From assembly GCF_029227915.1 (NCBI RefSeq), contig NC_079887.1, positions 16,739,650-16,799,649 of the forward strand: a stretch of 60,000 nt of DNA. Direction: 5' to 3'. Within the stretch, counting starts at the first letter, position 1; every line of letters starts with the position of its first letter. Source of the stretch: Hydractinia symbiolongicarpus (Eukaryota; Cnidaria; Hydrozoa; Anthoathecata; Hydractiniidae). Shown piece after piece: positions 9,291 to 24,892 of the stretch. The notes below the pieces were generated by a model, which did no database searches, was not told the origin of the DNA, and saw nothing but the letters and a program-made list of their open reading frames with translations. The position numbers and the translations under genes were made by a program.

Positions 9291-12212
9291 GGTCAAGTCT
9301 AAAAGTCCACACATGTAGCACCACGAGTGACCACGAATGACCACGAGTAACACCACGAAGTGACTGCAAGTGACAGGGTATGGAAAGCTCAAAATATTTC
9401 AAACGATACTTAGAAAACCGTATAGTTTTCTGAAAATTCAAATACGCAAATCAAAACTGAAGAGTATGAAGCATGTGGAAACCATCCACTTTCGAACAAA
9501 ACAATGTTCGATCGAACCTGTTGTAAAACGTTCTAATCTCAATTTTAACAATAAAGTAGATTTAAAGAAGTAGATTTCAGTTTTGTAGTTGGTTAACATA
9601 GTGGTAATAAGCGTAGTAAGTAATAATAATCGTATAAGTAGCGATTTCCATAATGGATGAAGGAAAAAAAAACGGTAAAGATTGAAGTTGAGGAGGTGAT
9701 GGATACAGAAAAGCGGAAATACGTTGATACGTACAGTAAGCTTGTACTTTATAACTAATTTGCATTCATCTCTTTTTCCTATCCTTTTGATATATATATT
9801 TTCAAACTTGTTTTTAGTACATGACGTTATGGTTATTTCTTCTGATGAAGAAACAATGACATAGGTAGATGTTAATTTTGTTTCAATTTTCAAGAGGACC
9901 TGTAAGTTTTTTCCTACACTGGCTTCTTTTTTGCACAATTCCAGGCCAAAAATGTTTTCATTTTGTTCCTGGCATCAAGGCATCAAAGCAATGCTTAAAT
10001 ACTACATTTGTTACCGGAGGGACGTAAAAATATGAGATTTCTTTTTTATCATAACTTTCAAACAAACCACAATCATCCAACCAAATCATCATTAAACTGT
10101 ACTCATTGGCACATCTTGAAAGATTTTGTACAAATGCGAGCATGCCAACTAAATTTCGCAGTGTGTTAGCCGTTGATACGACCTACAACGTATCAAATTA
10201 CTACGTCACCCAAACCACAAATTGCAATCTTTCTCTTCTCCACCGAAACACGCAGAAGCACCCATGGTTTCCTGGGCCAATCTTTGTTTATCGTCATCAG
10301 GAAAAAGATGATTTTTCGTATTTTTGGCAAGCTGTGGAACGAGGAAAGCTATCTCTAGAAGACTTAGCTATAATTGGAACTGATGAATGCGACGAACTTT
10401 ACAACGGCAATTGCAAGAAAGTAATGGTAACACCGGTCATTTTTAGGTAAAGAAAATTATGATCAAAACAATTCAACTGAAGCTAAACCAACTTTCCTTT
10501 CCAAAGTCAGCTTGAAGTAACATTGTGAACGACATATTTGGTGATCCATTTAATTCTGGGAATGAAGTTTTATATACGTGTGAATCATGACAGGCTTACG
10601 AAAGTCTTGTAGAGAAGTTCTTTCTAAAATGGAGAAACCTTAAGCGTTCCCACAAAAAAATTGGAAGGAAATCGTTTTGTGGATTATTTTGAGAAATATA
10701 AAAGAGAACTATTAAAAGAAACAATGGCAATGCATGCACGACGAAGAAGTTATTTCGAAGAAAATTATGGCCAAAATCCAATTGAGTGGTTACATTTTTT
10801 GAGTAAAAATGAGATAGACAGTCATCAAAACATCAAAAAGTCACACAAAGATGCTCCTCTGACTGTGACATTCCAAAAGTTAAAAAGCGGATAAATTCGT
10901 CTTTATCGCGATGGAACAAAAGCAATATAAAACGAAGGTCCATATGAATTGTCACGACCGTACTTATCGTTGTTACATACTTACGACGATTTTAAAGACT
11001 TGTCAAGAATATCGAAGAAAAACTTTCTAAACAAATTTTTCACCGATGTGCCAAACAACGCTGTTTTAACGAGATGTGGCTACGCTATTGATATTGATCT
11101 TCTACCAGTCACTGCTGAACAGCAGCCGAATGTTGGAAACACCGACTGTGTCCCTGGACCAAGTACTTTTGCCACCATCATAAGTGACACACGATCAGGA
11201 AAGCTTCCGTTTGAAGCAGAAGACTTTTCTTTCGCCGCACAAGGAAACGGGACTTAAGAAAAACGAGATAGCGAAAAAAAAAAAACAGGCAAAAAGCTTC
11301 TAAAAAAGTGTCATCTCCACCATCTACCAATACAAGTGCTGTTCCTGATCCATCAGCGGTAACATCTCTGTCTACATCCCATTTCCAGCCCACTTCTTCG
11401 TACCAGCAAGTTGTTCAGTCACAACCTCCTACAATGTACCAAGCACGTTCCCGCCTTCATTTGCACCACCTGTGATGCCATCCTCTTGGTTATCATCGGA
11501 TGTGACTTGGTCTACTTCATTTTCACCGTACCACTATGAGCTCGTTTTTCTTCCAAAAAACGTCACTAAGTGTTATGGCTGTGGACAAGAATTTGCTGAT
11601 AGATATCGAGCCTACCCTAACAATGTTAAAATCAGACATAAAGACAGACGTATTATAGAGAAAAATGGAGATGGCAGTATACGATTTTCAACTGATTTTC
11701 AGTACACATACTACCATCTTAATATGGACCACGTTACAAGAAAGAACCCGCTATTTTAGGGGCAGCTAATGCTACAGTCGGATATTCAGTCATGTATGAC
11801 GACGTTCCAAATTGAAGCAATACAACAAGCAGGCTTTATAATTAACACTTATTAATATTTTGTACAACAGCACACTTTGTGGAGGAGTCAATCAACGTGA
11901 CACGGAAATGTGCTCTTAAGTTTCCTCTTGGACATTTCATTTTAGGACAACTTATATTCATTTTACTAACTTTGTTCTTTATGGTTCTATTTTTTAAATC
12001 TTTTGTTGTATTTAATTGTTTATTAAAAAAAACACAACTTCTTTTACAAAGTTGTTTGTTACCATATTTTTTGTTGTACGTAGTCGTTACCATACCTTAC
12101 AGTCTCGCAGTCACTTGTGGTCATTCGTGGTCACTCGTGGTCACTCGTGGTGTTACTTGTGGTCACTCGTGGTTACTCGTAGTGCTACTTGTGTGGACTT
12201 TTAGACTTGACC
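9291..12212 (+). mobile_element. Mutator-like (MULE) DNA transposon with 9-bp target duplication
   Basis: The left end starts GGTCAAGTCTAAAAGTCCAC at 9291 and the right end is its inverted copy, finishing GACTTGACC at 12212. CGTCTGGAA flanks both sides (9282-9290 and 12213-12221), a 9-bp duplication as expected for Mutator-like elements. Just inside each end are short repeats of the type GTGACCACGAGTAAC, inverted between the two ends (about 9325-9375 and 12108-12185). The interior encodes a broken MULE-type transposase on the plus strand. Confidence 0.85.
9958..11760 (+). pseudogene. MULE-type transposase remnant with C-terminal zinc-binding segment
   Basis: Coding pieces in the order of one protein. 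At 10106-10450 is an RNase H-fold core with the first Asp in VLAVDTTYNVSNYY and a later GTDECDELYNG, which resembles the second acidic residue of MULE transposases. At 10661-10894 and 10949-11257 are helical segments. At 11472-11759 is a CYGCGQEFADRYRAYPNN segment with the two cysteines of a zinc-binding module that I associate with cnidarian transposon proteins. Stops and frameshifts lie between all pieces, so the protein cannot be made. The surrounding inverted repeats and 9-bp duplication support the assignment. Confidence 0.65.
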
Positions 12213-12355
12213 CGTCTGGAATATGCATTATTTTCTGTTCGAACGCAAAATCCACCATTCATCCATATTGAACCATTCACAAGTAAACAAAGAATACTTA
12301 GTCACTGCGCAACTACCAAGAACCAGACGGTTTTTTTTTCTGCCAAAAGTCGCAA

Positions 12356-12532
12356 TTAAAATTTACATGACACTTGAGTAAAGTTGTCTGCTTTATTTAG
12401 GCAATCCAAACTCGGTTGGAAGTTACATGTGTAGCCATTTTCTTTACAATATATATTCACAGGCTTGCACCCGTCCATGTACAGACAGTGAGAGAAGCAC
12501 TTCTTATAACTGTTAACAGTATTTTCATCAAT
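12356..12532 (-). other. cysteine-rich open segment, possible exon fragment
   Basis: On the minus strand 58 codons run open to a TAA at 12358-12356, with seven cysteines closely spaced (for example KKCFSHC, DGCKP, NIYCKENGYTC, LDCLN, VSCKF). There is no ATG at its head and no clear upstream splice acceptor, so it would have to be a terminal exon or a fragment. High cysteine density in AT-rich DNA is unlikely by chance, but I do not recognise the family. Confidence 0.3.
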
Positions 12533-14651
<2,119 letters not shown>

Positions 14652-15012
14652 AAATGTATATCAAATGAAGAATTACGGGTTGTTTATCAAATCATCTAAA
14701 CATTGATATTTACACTAATTAATATACATGTACTTTAACATTGTTTCTGCAAAAAAATGTGTTTATCAAATAAATGCAATGTTAACAAAATATCAGAAAA
14801 CAATTGTTACCTTTAAATGAAATAACAGATATAATACGACTGTTGTCAGTTCTTTTATGGAAAATAGAAAAACCACACTGTGGACAACTCTTTACTGCCA
14901 GTGGTACATGCTTTTCTGAATATCAAAACATTAATTTTGTACAGTCATAGCAAGTATAGATATTAGCATGCACAGAAGTGGTGCTTTATTCCAACAATGA
15001 TGCACATAATAT

Positions 15013-16213
15013 CTATATATACACTTTACCAAATTCGATTAAATTTCCATTGAAATCAATTGACTGTATTGGTTTTAACTCAACCATTTCTCCATTAACA
15101 TAACCAATGCGATCATGAAATGGTTGATGTGAATGTAGCATCTCATCACAGACAATACAAAGGTGTTTGTACTGCTTACAATCCATACAGATCACAGAAC
15201 ACTCAGCTTCATGACAGTTAGTGCATGAACTATGCCCTGGATTTTGTGATAGCATAAATGCTTTGTGCAACTGCTCACGTTCTGCTATGAAAGATGTTTG
15301 AAATCTACTTGCTCTTTCAGCCCAGGTTATAGGAGCTTTCTGGTTAGTTGAAATTTCGCCCAAAAATTTCTCTGATAATTGCAGTTGTCTGTTTAAAGCT
15401 AAAGTAAAACATATTAAACTAAAACTCGAAATGACACCAAAGCTTCAATGAATTCACATTTATATATGAATACACCCCAACCTTCTTCGCTGTTTTCCAT
15501 AACATATTCAGGCATACTGGGTGTTTCGCAGACATCCATTTGTAATTGTGGAGCTAAAGTTTATTGTAAATTTCAGGTTAAACATATTGCAGAAATAAAT
15601 ACATCTTTCAATACTTCTCACAAATTTCAACTTACCAGTCAATTCAATTTTTTTATCCCTTTCATTTACTAACTTCACTGGTCTCTTAGATTTGTAAGTT
15701 CCACTCCTTGACATCACAAAGGGAACTATCTTTTTCTTTAATGACACACTTTTCTTCTTCTTTTCATTTAGAAGTGCGACCATACTTGATGTTAATAAGG
15801 ATTGTTTACTTAAATAAAATGACATAAATCTAAAAAGGCTATTATAACCGGACTATACTCGTACTCCGATAAAGTTGTAGGCACAATGTTTAATAGAAGA
15901 TATATTAATTCAATCAAAAATAATATATTTCATAACATTTACATGCTAATTTATGTTCTTACCCTAATTTTGAACTTGCAAAGCATGGTGTACTATTACT
16001 ACTAATAAAAGAATCAGAACTGGCAGAATTAGACGTTGAAGACGTGCCGCTATCCATTGATCTTTCTAATTTTGCTTGGTAGATTGCTTTGAGAATATTG
16101 GGATCTTTAAAAACCCTGCCTTCCTCTTCTTGCATTTTTAACAATAAGTGACGACTAGGTACAGACAAATAGTCACTCAGCTTCTGACCACCAGCTTTTT
16201 TCTTTGGTCCCAT
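15013..16213 (-). CDS. three-exon gene, cysteine-cluster protein, possibly KDZ-transposase associated
   Basis: Exon 1 is 16213-15963 from an ATG (MGPKKKAGGQKLSDY), with donor GTAAGA. Exon 2 is 15829-15636 with acceptor TTTTTAG and donor GTAAGT. Exon 3 is 15398 to 15013, acceptor ACTTTAG, ending at a stop, or splicing on at GTAAAG (about 15030). Phases agree at both introns. The N terminus is basic with Ser-rich low complexity. Exon 3 holds a cysteine/histidine cluster (CTNCHEAECSVICMDCKQYK, then HLCIVCDEMLHSHQPFHDR) like the CxC zinc modules found with KDZ (Kyakuja/Dileera/Zisupton) transposases. No catalytic domain follows before the (TA)n tract, so the gene is either partial or a truncated derivative. 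The splice model is solid; the family is tentative. Confidence 0.6.
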
Positions 16214-17986
16214 CTCGATTTTAGTTTTTACCTACTATAAAGAAAGTTTAGTCAGAAAGATAATTTACCACGCTTTTCTAATACGGATCAAGACGCAAAA
16301 GCCCTGCAAGAAAGAAAAGCAAGGGACTATCACAAAATACATTTTTTAACTGTACTAGGCTACTAGCAAAATTATGTGATTAAGCTGAGGCAGTCTATAA
16401 GATTTAATAACATAATAACATTAATAACATAATAACAGATAAACCTCTGATAGTTTTTACTTCTTGTTGGGTTTAAAGAAGGTTGCTTATAATTTCGTGA
16501 TCTGACAAAAGACAACAATTTAAAAAATATTTTCAGTGTAATTAGTGAAGTGGTGTGGTGCTAGTTTTTACATGCCATATAATTAGCTATCCTGCATCGA
16601 TAGATGAGTTGTGAGTGTTTATGTGCGTGCATCCTCACAGGCAATAGAAGAACAAGAAAGAACACAAGGAAAATTGAGTACTCCCTGTATCAGCCCTGAA
16701 TATCACCGACTGTGATATTTTTTAGCTAGCTAGCTAAGCCAAGAAGAAGAGGGCTTATTTATATTATTTTTAGACCCTTACTAGCTATGTTCCTGCCTTG
16801 TTATCCAATGAAGTCACCGTAAATGTATCCCATAGCTAGTTAGCTATAGGTAGCTAATATTGCTGTTTAAAAAAAGTACAAAAGAAAAAAAATGGGCAGA
16901 TATGGGATGGAGTTGTCTTTACAATAATTGCCACACCAACACCTACTAAGAGTCAGGACATCTAGTTGCTTCTTATGCAGAAACTTCTAACCAACAAAAA
17001 ATACATAAATCAACACTACATTATCACAAAACACACTTGAATTGAACTTATTCTAATCTAGAAGCAAACGCAAAAAAGAGAACCGTCTTCGTTGGCCAGG
17101 TTTGTTTCGCAGTTCCGAAACTCTCTTCAAACAGCCTCGTATCCATAACTAAAACCTCAATGTGCTATTATTGGGACGCTGCCAGTTCTCGTCGTTTCAA
17201 ATTCAATATTATATCCATTTTCTCTAGAAATGGATATTATATCCATTCTAATATCTCCGTACATATGGATATAATATCCATTTTGCATTATCGCTATTAT
17301 ATCCATTTTTGTTAGGTGAGTATGTTGAGAATCCAGCAGCTTTCGGGCTCTGCACTGTCTCTCTCTACATGTATCTCTATAAATATGAAATTTAATCTTA
17401 GTAAGGACTTGCTCCTGTTTTGGTTTTGTCAGGTTTATTGCTCGAAAAGAATCTCCTCAAGTTTCACCATGAGAATTTTCTATACACGCTTTTTTATGGG
17501 AATAATATTTATTTTTTTTTAACATAAATTTTCATAACTTTTGACCGAAAAACATCCTGATATATTCTTAGCATTTTCTTAGCACAGTTAAGATGAAAGA
17601 TCTGAGAATGCTAACTAGCGTAAAAATCACCCCTGCTGTTGTTTAGGCAGCCTAATTCAATTGACAGAAAGGGCTAGTTTTTTTTGGGAAAAAAGTTCTA
17701 AGGAAAGTTGTAGTTTTTTGCTTTTATACAAGCAAAATTTCAAAAATGAGCATATTCTTCGGATAATCTTAATTGCTTGTCTAATTTAATCTTGAATATT
17801 CCAATAAACATAACTTATCTACATCGAGATATATCGTTACACATTCCTGTGTCATGTTGAATTAAAACAAATGGAAGAAAATTACATCTACTTTTAGAAA
17901 ACATCTAATAGTTCGATCATATTGCTTACATAGATTTTTTATATCAGACACAAATTCGCAAATTGGATTTTTTGATAACTTTAAGA

Positions 17987-18078
17987 GTTACCAGTCAACA
18001 GTTACAAGTTACCAGGTATCACTTACCAGTTAGCAGTTGCCAGTTACAAGTTACCAGTTACAAGTCACCAGTTACCAC
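17987..18078 (+). repeat. short tandem repeat based on AGTTACCAGTTACA
   Basis: About ten imperfect repeats of AGTTACCAG / AGTTACA in 92 bp. No coding role is apparent. Confidence 0.7.
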
Positions 18079-20702
18079 TCCTTCTTCACTGTTATGTTCC
18101 ATTTTCTTTGGATCAAATTTCGTAAAAGGTCCACTGAAAATGTTAAAGTGACTTGTTATTGCAGACAGTCATTGTGAGCAAAGACTATCTAATTTGATTC
18201 AAACTTCACCAAATATTATTTCTCCTTTTGCATAGATCTGTAGTCGAAGAATTGAGGGTACCTTTGTGAATTTATATCAATATAAAGTTTTTGTTGTTGT
18301 TGTAAGCAACAGTAAACTTTGAATAGATGGTGTTTACCGATCTTTATTTTCAGGCTCATTATTTCACCCAACCAAAACTTACACTAGTTAAACCATGAGA
18401 ATAGCCGTATCAAAACAGGATAAATGATTAAATGATTGAATGATTGCGCACTATTCCATTTCTTGAGTAGTTTTAGTTGTTGTAAAAACAATGATTCGAG
18501 TCTGGGGTTTTGAGTCTGAGGTTCATGTTGTTATAACATTGTTCTTATATAAAAAAACAGGGGTTAAAGTAACCTGGCCTGAAAAGTATCAAATATGGGC
18601 AAAAAATAACGCAATTTATATATACTTCAATTTAATTACATCTGAAGAAATAACAAAAATATACAAATTTACACATAGTTCTAAAAAAGTAGAAAAACTG
18701 GGGATCTACCTCGAAAATTCTAAAAATTTCAAGATACAAATTCTGTAAAATTGACAATAAAAACCATAGAAGTCGAGTTTTCCAGAAAAATAATGTGAAG
18801 TAAATACTATTAACCAAAATAAGACTAGAATAAATTATATAAATATACATTAGGTTTAGTGATGGTTCATTTTCACAATTTAATGTTTGTAGTTTGCTCT
18901 GTCAACATTTTTTGGAAATGTTGATGATGGCTGTGTTAGATTATGACTGACCTAAAAAAAAATAATAAAAAAAGCATATATTAAGAACTCGAAGTAATCT
19001 TAGCACATTAATGTGATTTTGTTCTGTGCCCTAAATATTCAAAGATGACTGGTATAAATGCAAGGTAAAATAACATTTTTCACCATTTTATGAAGTTTTG
19101 ATAAAAATATCAGGTGATACTGTGAAACGCTAAATAGTTGTGATGTCTGTCTTTCCAAGAAGAAAACCTACGTGTACAGTTTGCAAAGATAAATTTTGGC
19201 AGTTTCATAAATATTTTAATTTTTTTTAAAGTTTCTAAACCTGCCTAAAAGCATCCCTATAATGTTATATTCAACAGTCAAGAATACCATATTTACTCTA
19301 TTATTACGTCGCCACTGGAATAGTGTTTTACCCTTCAAAATAAAGGTGGGTTTAGCAGGAATCCGATATTGCAGGATATATAGGCTGGATATGTGGGATT
19401 AAATTTGGGTAAAAAACCTCAGTGTAGTATTGTTTTCAGCAAAACTCAGCAAGTTTTTGACAAAGTTTGGAAATATGAAGCATAAAAAGCATAAAAACAC
19501 ACATAGGTTTACCTCAATTCTTTTTCAAGCTATAAGCAATGCAACTACCTTTACAAGAGCCTAACTTGCCAAGGGTACAAATTATTTGCACAAAAAATTT
19601 TCCTGAAACTTATATTTGTGGATGAGTGGTACAAAAATGCTTCATTTTGCAGAATATATTTGTGCAGATAACAACATTTTCACAAAATGTGCGGTATTAA
19701 TTTTTGGGTGCCTAAAGTTCAGTTATTTTAGCGGAGGCAAAAATCATTATTTTGTCTAATATAGTATTCAGAAGTTAAGGCATTTACAAATGAGCAACAC
19801 AGAACTCAATAACTTAGATCCTAAAGAAATCAAAATATGAAGAAATGAAAAATTTTGTGGTAGAATTGTTGCGGATAGGTGAAATGGAAAACTTTGCAGA
19901 AGAATTTTTTTGACCGATTTTTGACTGACTTCTAAAATTTCTGTGGAACATTTTTGCGGATTTGGCCCGAAGTTCTGCAAAAATAAGATCCACAAAAATT
20001 TCTTCCACAGATAATGTATGCAAATTTTGAAAAGGCAGAAATATTTTTTACACTCCATGGCAAAAAGGCAGGATTACTTGAACAGGGAAAATGGATAAGA
20101 GAGTAGATACAGTATACTTGATGCTTTTTTAAAGCTACATTCACATATGTTTTTGTGCACATCAGGGAGGATCTTTATTCAGTGACCCCATTTACGTAAG
20201 TTACGACACACTTACATGCAAATTAAGCTCATATGTCAGGTTTTTTTAGAACAAAATTTTTTGCTTGAACGCAACGTAACGATCCATAGGCCAAAATATA
20301 TAAGAAAAATGTTCGATTTAGGATTCCAATTTGAAAAAAAATGTTTTTTGAATATTCGTGTACAAAACAAAATGGTGATTAATGAAGGACATGTTATCTT
20401 AATACAAAACTACACAGCCCTTTTCATAAAGCGCATAAATAATTTTATCGGAAAAATGCACCCTAGATTTGCCTGTCAAATTTTGTAATTCTGATCTACT
20501 GCTGATATTTAACGATGGTCATGTTAAATATAAGACAACAATTATTTTACGTTCTTTATGTGAAACGTGCACAGCGCAGAAATGGAGGTAAAAATGTAAA
20601 CAAACCAAGCGGACAAGTTACCTCTATTTCTGCGCACGCAGGAAAAACATGGCACTATGACTGAGTGTATAGTCCGTATAAGCGAATGTGGCTTAAACCG
20701 GT

Positions 20703-20835
20703 CACACTTTTAGTATTTAATTACAATTAGTATTTAATTTAATAACACTTTTAGTATTTAATTAGAATTAGTATTTAATTTAATAACACTTTTAGTATTT
20801 AGTTACAATTATTACAATTAGTATTTAATCACTTT
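20703..20835 (+). repeat. 41-bp tandem repeat, three copies
   Basis: The unit starts ACTTTTAGTATTTAATTACA and begins at 20706, 20747 and 20788. The third copy has a small internal duplication. Confidence 0.75.
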
Positions 20836-22685
20836 AACATAGCTAAGTAACAAACTAGCTAGCTTAAAAGATATAGCATTTTTTTACCTGAGAAGTCTCA
20901 CTGACCAAACCACAAACCCTTAAACATCCTCTGTTTTAAAAAAAATTGATTTGGAGTTTCAAACATATCAAAAGGAACGGTAACCGACTGTTTTGGGCAA
21001 GAAACTTTGGCCTGTGGGACCTGGAACTCGAACATCTTCGAGAAAAAACCTCGCAGGAAGCCATGGATATCAAACGACAATCTGAGACCTTATTGGCTAA
21101 AACACCAAGTAACGCATCTTTATTGGCTTTAAAGAAATTGAACAATTTCTAAGCCCAGGGTAAATACTTTATCCTGGACACCGCGCGTACAGGCTCTAGG
21201 TGGTCCCTATCTCTCTATCTTCCAAGGCTTAAGTAAGGTCTTTTAGTATCCTAAAAAACCATGTTAGTTAATTAAAAAAAAATGTTAGTTTTTCATGCGG
21301 CGCTGTAACAACGCGACGGTGTTTTCTGGTTGGATTTATTTTGCCAAAACACGAGTTTCAATTTTAACTGTAAGTAGAAAGAAGATCAAAACAAATCGAA
21401 ACTCAAGTTTTAGTTTTAAAAGTAAGAACAACTTAGGCTTCAGTATCAAAACAAAAAAAACATTTTAAGTTTCAACAGCCTCACAATATAAAAACAGCCT
21501 AGCGCAACGCAAAATTTACTGCTTCTTTGTAAAAAAGCGTGTATTGACTCCAATTTTGTCACATTCATTGTTTTATTAACTTGCAAATATAATTGCATTC
21601 TAGATTTTATAACCCTTGGTTGTTTTTTTTTACTTCTATCGTGCTCTGTTTACTTACAACTAAGACGCAGGATTGTTTGTTTTTGTTTTTTCATCCGGAA
21701 ATTGAACACACAACCCACGATATATGACTAAGTAAGACATGACTAACAAACATATAAACCACAATAAAACAAAGCAAAGAAAAAATAAACATGGCGAAAT
21801 AAAAAATGATATCATTTAACGTCATTACTAACGTCAGTCATTTTATTGGCGACGTACATCGTGTTTGTTTTTGCGGATGTTAATAAGTTCACATTAGCGA
21901 GAATTACACTGAGCCATTAGTCTTTTGAGCTAGAGTAAGTGGAGGTAAGTTCGTATAGATTTCACCTTATTAAATTGTATGTGTTGCACAACGGTTGTTG
22001 ATTTCCAATTTTAGTCCAATTTTAGATGAAAACGTTATTTAGGACAAAATGAACATTATAAATCAACTTATATCATGTATGAATTTACTTCATAAAATAT
22101 CATCTGGAATAGAAGATAGAAAACATATTTAATTGCGGTAATTTAACCAAATAATCTGCAGTGTTTTTGAATCAACCCTTCTGTCAAAAAGAACTTCAAA
22201 ATTTTTGACGTAGGCAACTATGTTTTTTTAATTATTTTGTAGCAGCATACAGTATGGAAAATAAAGCAATGACCTATATATTTAGAAGTAGCTAAATACT
22301 TACTTCATCTTATAAAAAATACAGCTTTTCGTGTTATCACTGCTACCTCCACAACACAAACTTTTGATTCACGTAATGTTCGTAGAAAAATATTTTCTTA
22401 GTAAGCTATATGCAAAAGCAGCTAGATAAATAAAATATGCATGGAATTTTGACTTTACCTTCAAACTTCAATGATACCAGCTGGTGAATCAGTTTCTCCC
22501 TTTGTTAACTGTCTGGATTATTCAATCAGGCAAAACGGCTTTGCAGCATTGTGATTGGCTTAGCGCTCTTTACGACGGTTCGATATGGACCGGTATTGCC
22601 CGTCGTCAAAAAAATGGAAGCTTGAAACGCAAAACAAGCAAACAACAATAAAAAAAATCAAGAAGCAATGAAAATGATTTTAATT

Positions 22686-23335
22686 GAATTTCCGCGCCCG
22701 AAGGCGTAGGAAATTCTTTAAAACCGTCGTTTTTTTCTTTCGGAGCATTTTTTGAGAAAAAATCGACCCTGGGATTTCACGTTGGTATGTCACAGATGTA
22801 AACTTCGTACCCAAGCTCCTTAACTACTGGGAAGTCTAGTATTGACGCTTCAGGCCAAAATTGGTATTTGTTTTCGACAAAATTTGGCACAGTTAACAAA
22901 AAAAGTATGCTGAACATAATAGTGACATCAAAATTTTGATTTCTTGTTACCTAAATGTCATTTTAGGCCAAAATTGGTCCAAAAATTAAAACTACTTTAT
23001 TTTTGACAAATTTTGGCACAATTAACAAAAAAAGTATGGTGAAAATGATGGTTACATCAAAAGTTTTTGTCAACTAATGCCGTTTAAGACCATAAACGTC
23101 TCAATCGCAAGACTTTCAACCATGAATGATAGGCTGTATTTTTTGTTAGCAATTTCTTTTAAAATGTGAGTTTATTATGACACGTTTCGTTTTGTTTGCG
23201 TTTGTTGTAAGATATAATGTCACTGATGGGCTTTATCTTCAGAGGTTCATGCACCAAACCCCTTCGAACGTTTGGCACAATAACACAACGAATTAGCAGG
23301 TTTTCATCAAATATTTTGGTAGCGCGCGGAAATTC
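22686..23335. repeat. possible short element with 12-bp inverted ends and a ~113-bp internal duplication
   Basis: GAATTTCCGCGC at 22686 is matched by GCGCGGAAATTC ending at 23335. Inside, a block starting AGGCCAAAATTGGT (22852) recurs at 22965 with the same following text (TTTGGCACA, AACAAAAAAAGTATG). The inverted ends are short and no target duplication was seen, so the element call is weak; the internal duplication is clear. Confidence 0.4.
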
Positions 23336-24892
23336 TTAGAGCCCCCAGGGCTTCTTGTTATATCTAATTCCTACAATACGTTCATCAATAAAAACATTTC
23401 ACAGGATAGAAACAACAAAAATGTTAAGTTTTACTGATAAAGTGACCAGATTCAGCGTCGATGTTCTTTCTGCAAGCTCCTTTAATGAAGTTAAGTAGCT
23501 AGTTAACTACCTACCTTTTCTATGATAAACGATGATAAGATATCCAGTTTTACCAAAAAAAACTAAATACATAACGACGAATTTATAGCACAAATACGTC
23601 CCTCCTCATTTCCAGAGTCGGTTTACTTCAATATTCGCTGTAACTAAACTTTAGCTGTGCATTTAAGTTTACACTTTCTTCTGTTTAAAAGCGACGAACA
23701 TCACAATTTTTTGTTTACATGGATTTATTTTACGGGGACTTTCAAATTCTGCATAGAATGTTTATGTTATTAAATAGGACTTTTTCAAATTTTTATATCG
23801 AGTGTTAATTAAAAATGTTTTAACAACACTAAATAAAGCTTTTTTCTTTCTTTTTATCGAACTTTGACGGCTAACAGATACACTAACAACCGATTACCAT
23901 GGAGTGTACCGCAAAATACTGCCCTCATTGTATTGATCTCGCAAGCTTGATCGGTACCTCGGGTAAGCGGTTATTATTGTATTAATGTTTGCAGTTTTAT
24001 TCCCTTTTCTAGCTAGCTAGCTTCTTATAACACTGCACATAAAAACAAAGAGCAGTACTTGGTTTATCTCCTGAGTAATCAATATGTGAATTGTAAATAC
24101 CTGACTTCACACCAAACAACACACCACTAACTAATAGAAAGAAAACGTTCCGGGAAAGCGAATCCAGGTAAAAAAACAATGAACCGAATAACTCCTGATT
24201 TAATCGTAAAGTGTTTGGCATATCAAAGCTGTGTTCGTGTATATCGTATTTGCTATGCTAATCGTCCAGGCGCATAACCGCTCCGTGACGTGCAAACAAC
24301 ATTTTTCTTCCAGCTCTGGAATCAAGCAGACAAAGTACCGTAAAACTTCTAATGTATAGTGCCGTCTAATTAACAAGCAGGGGCCATTTTTGGCAAAATT
24401 TATAACTTATTTTCCTCTAACTTTTGATCTAGTTGCCATATGGATTTAAAACCTTTAGGATGTGTCTGTTATCATGTTTCGAGCTTTTTAAATCTTTCCA
24501 CGCATGTTATTATTTTCCCCTAATTATTAACGCGCATTCAGGCTCCATAATTTTTACAATTGATTTTCTTTCAATATTCTACGCGTGTGGTTCAAAACAA
24601 TTATTGTTACCGTCCGTTAATTTAGAAGTTTTACGGTAAGTACAAACGGCATTGTTAAAACCAATCATTGAAATATAGAGCTTTTTGTTAGTAGACAGTA
24701 GTCCATCGCGTAAAAATCTACGTGTCATACACAATGTTTGGAAATCAATGACTTTTGGTATTAAAAGTTTAAATTATCTTCAAAGTAGTTTAACAGTTTT
24801 GGTTTTACAAAAATGAATATGTAAAAAACGTGAAGTTATAACCATTACTGACGTTCAGCATGAGAATAGGATTGATATCTTAGGCGGTTGTC
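23336..24892. other. intergenic, one possible 5' exon
   Basis: Mostly AT-rich. An ATG in a good context (ACCATGG) at 23898 opens a short frame with CTAKYCPHC followed by a consensus donor (TCGG|GTAAGC, about 23963). No matching downstream exon was recognised. Confidence 0.25.

Larger units (their letters stand above)
16214..22685. other. long AT-rich stretch without a recognised gene
   Basis: Only short open frames, none with domain-like sequence. It contains a cluster of ATGGATATAA/TTATATCCAT motifs (17207-17310), a short AGTTACCAGTTACA-type repeat (17987-18078), a 41-bp tandem repeat (20703-20835) and an imperfect inverted pair (GCGCAGAAAT and ATTTCTGCGC, about 20574-20636). An open segment at 20946-21152 has no recognised relative. 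Confidence 0.4.

Noticed and set aside
9438-9938. 166-codon open frame on minus inside the MULE
   Set aside because: Low-complexity, no domain, opposite to the recognisable transposase pieces.
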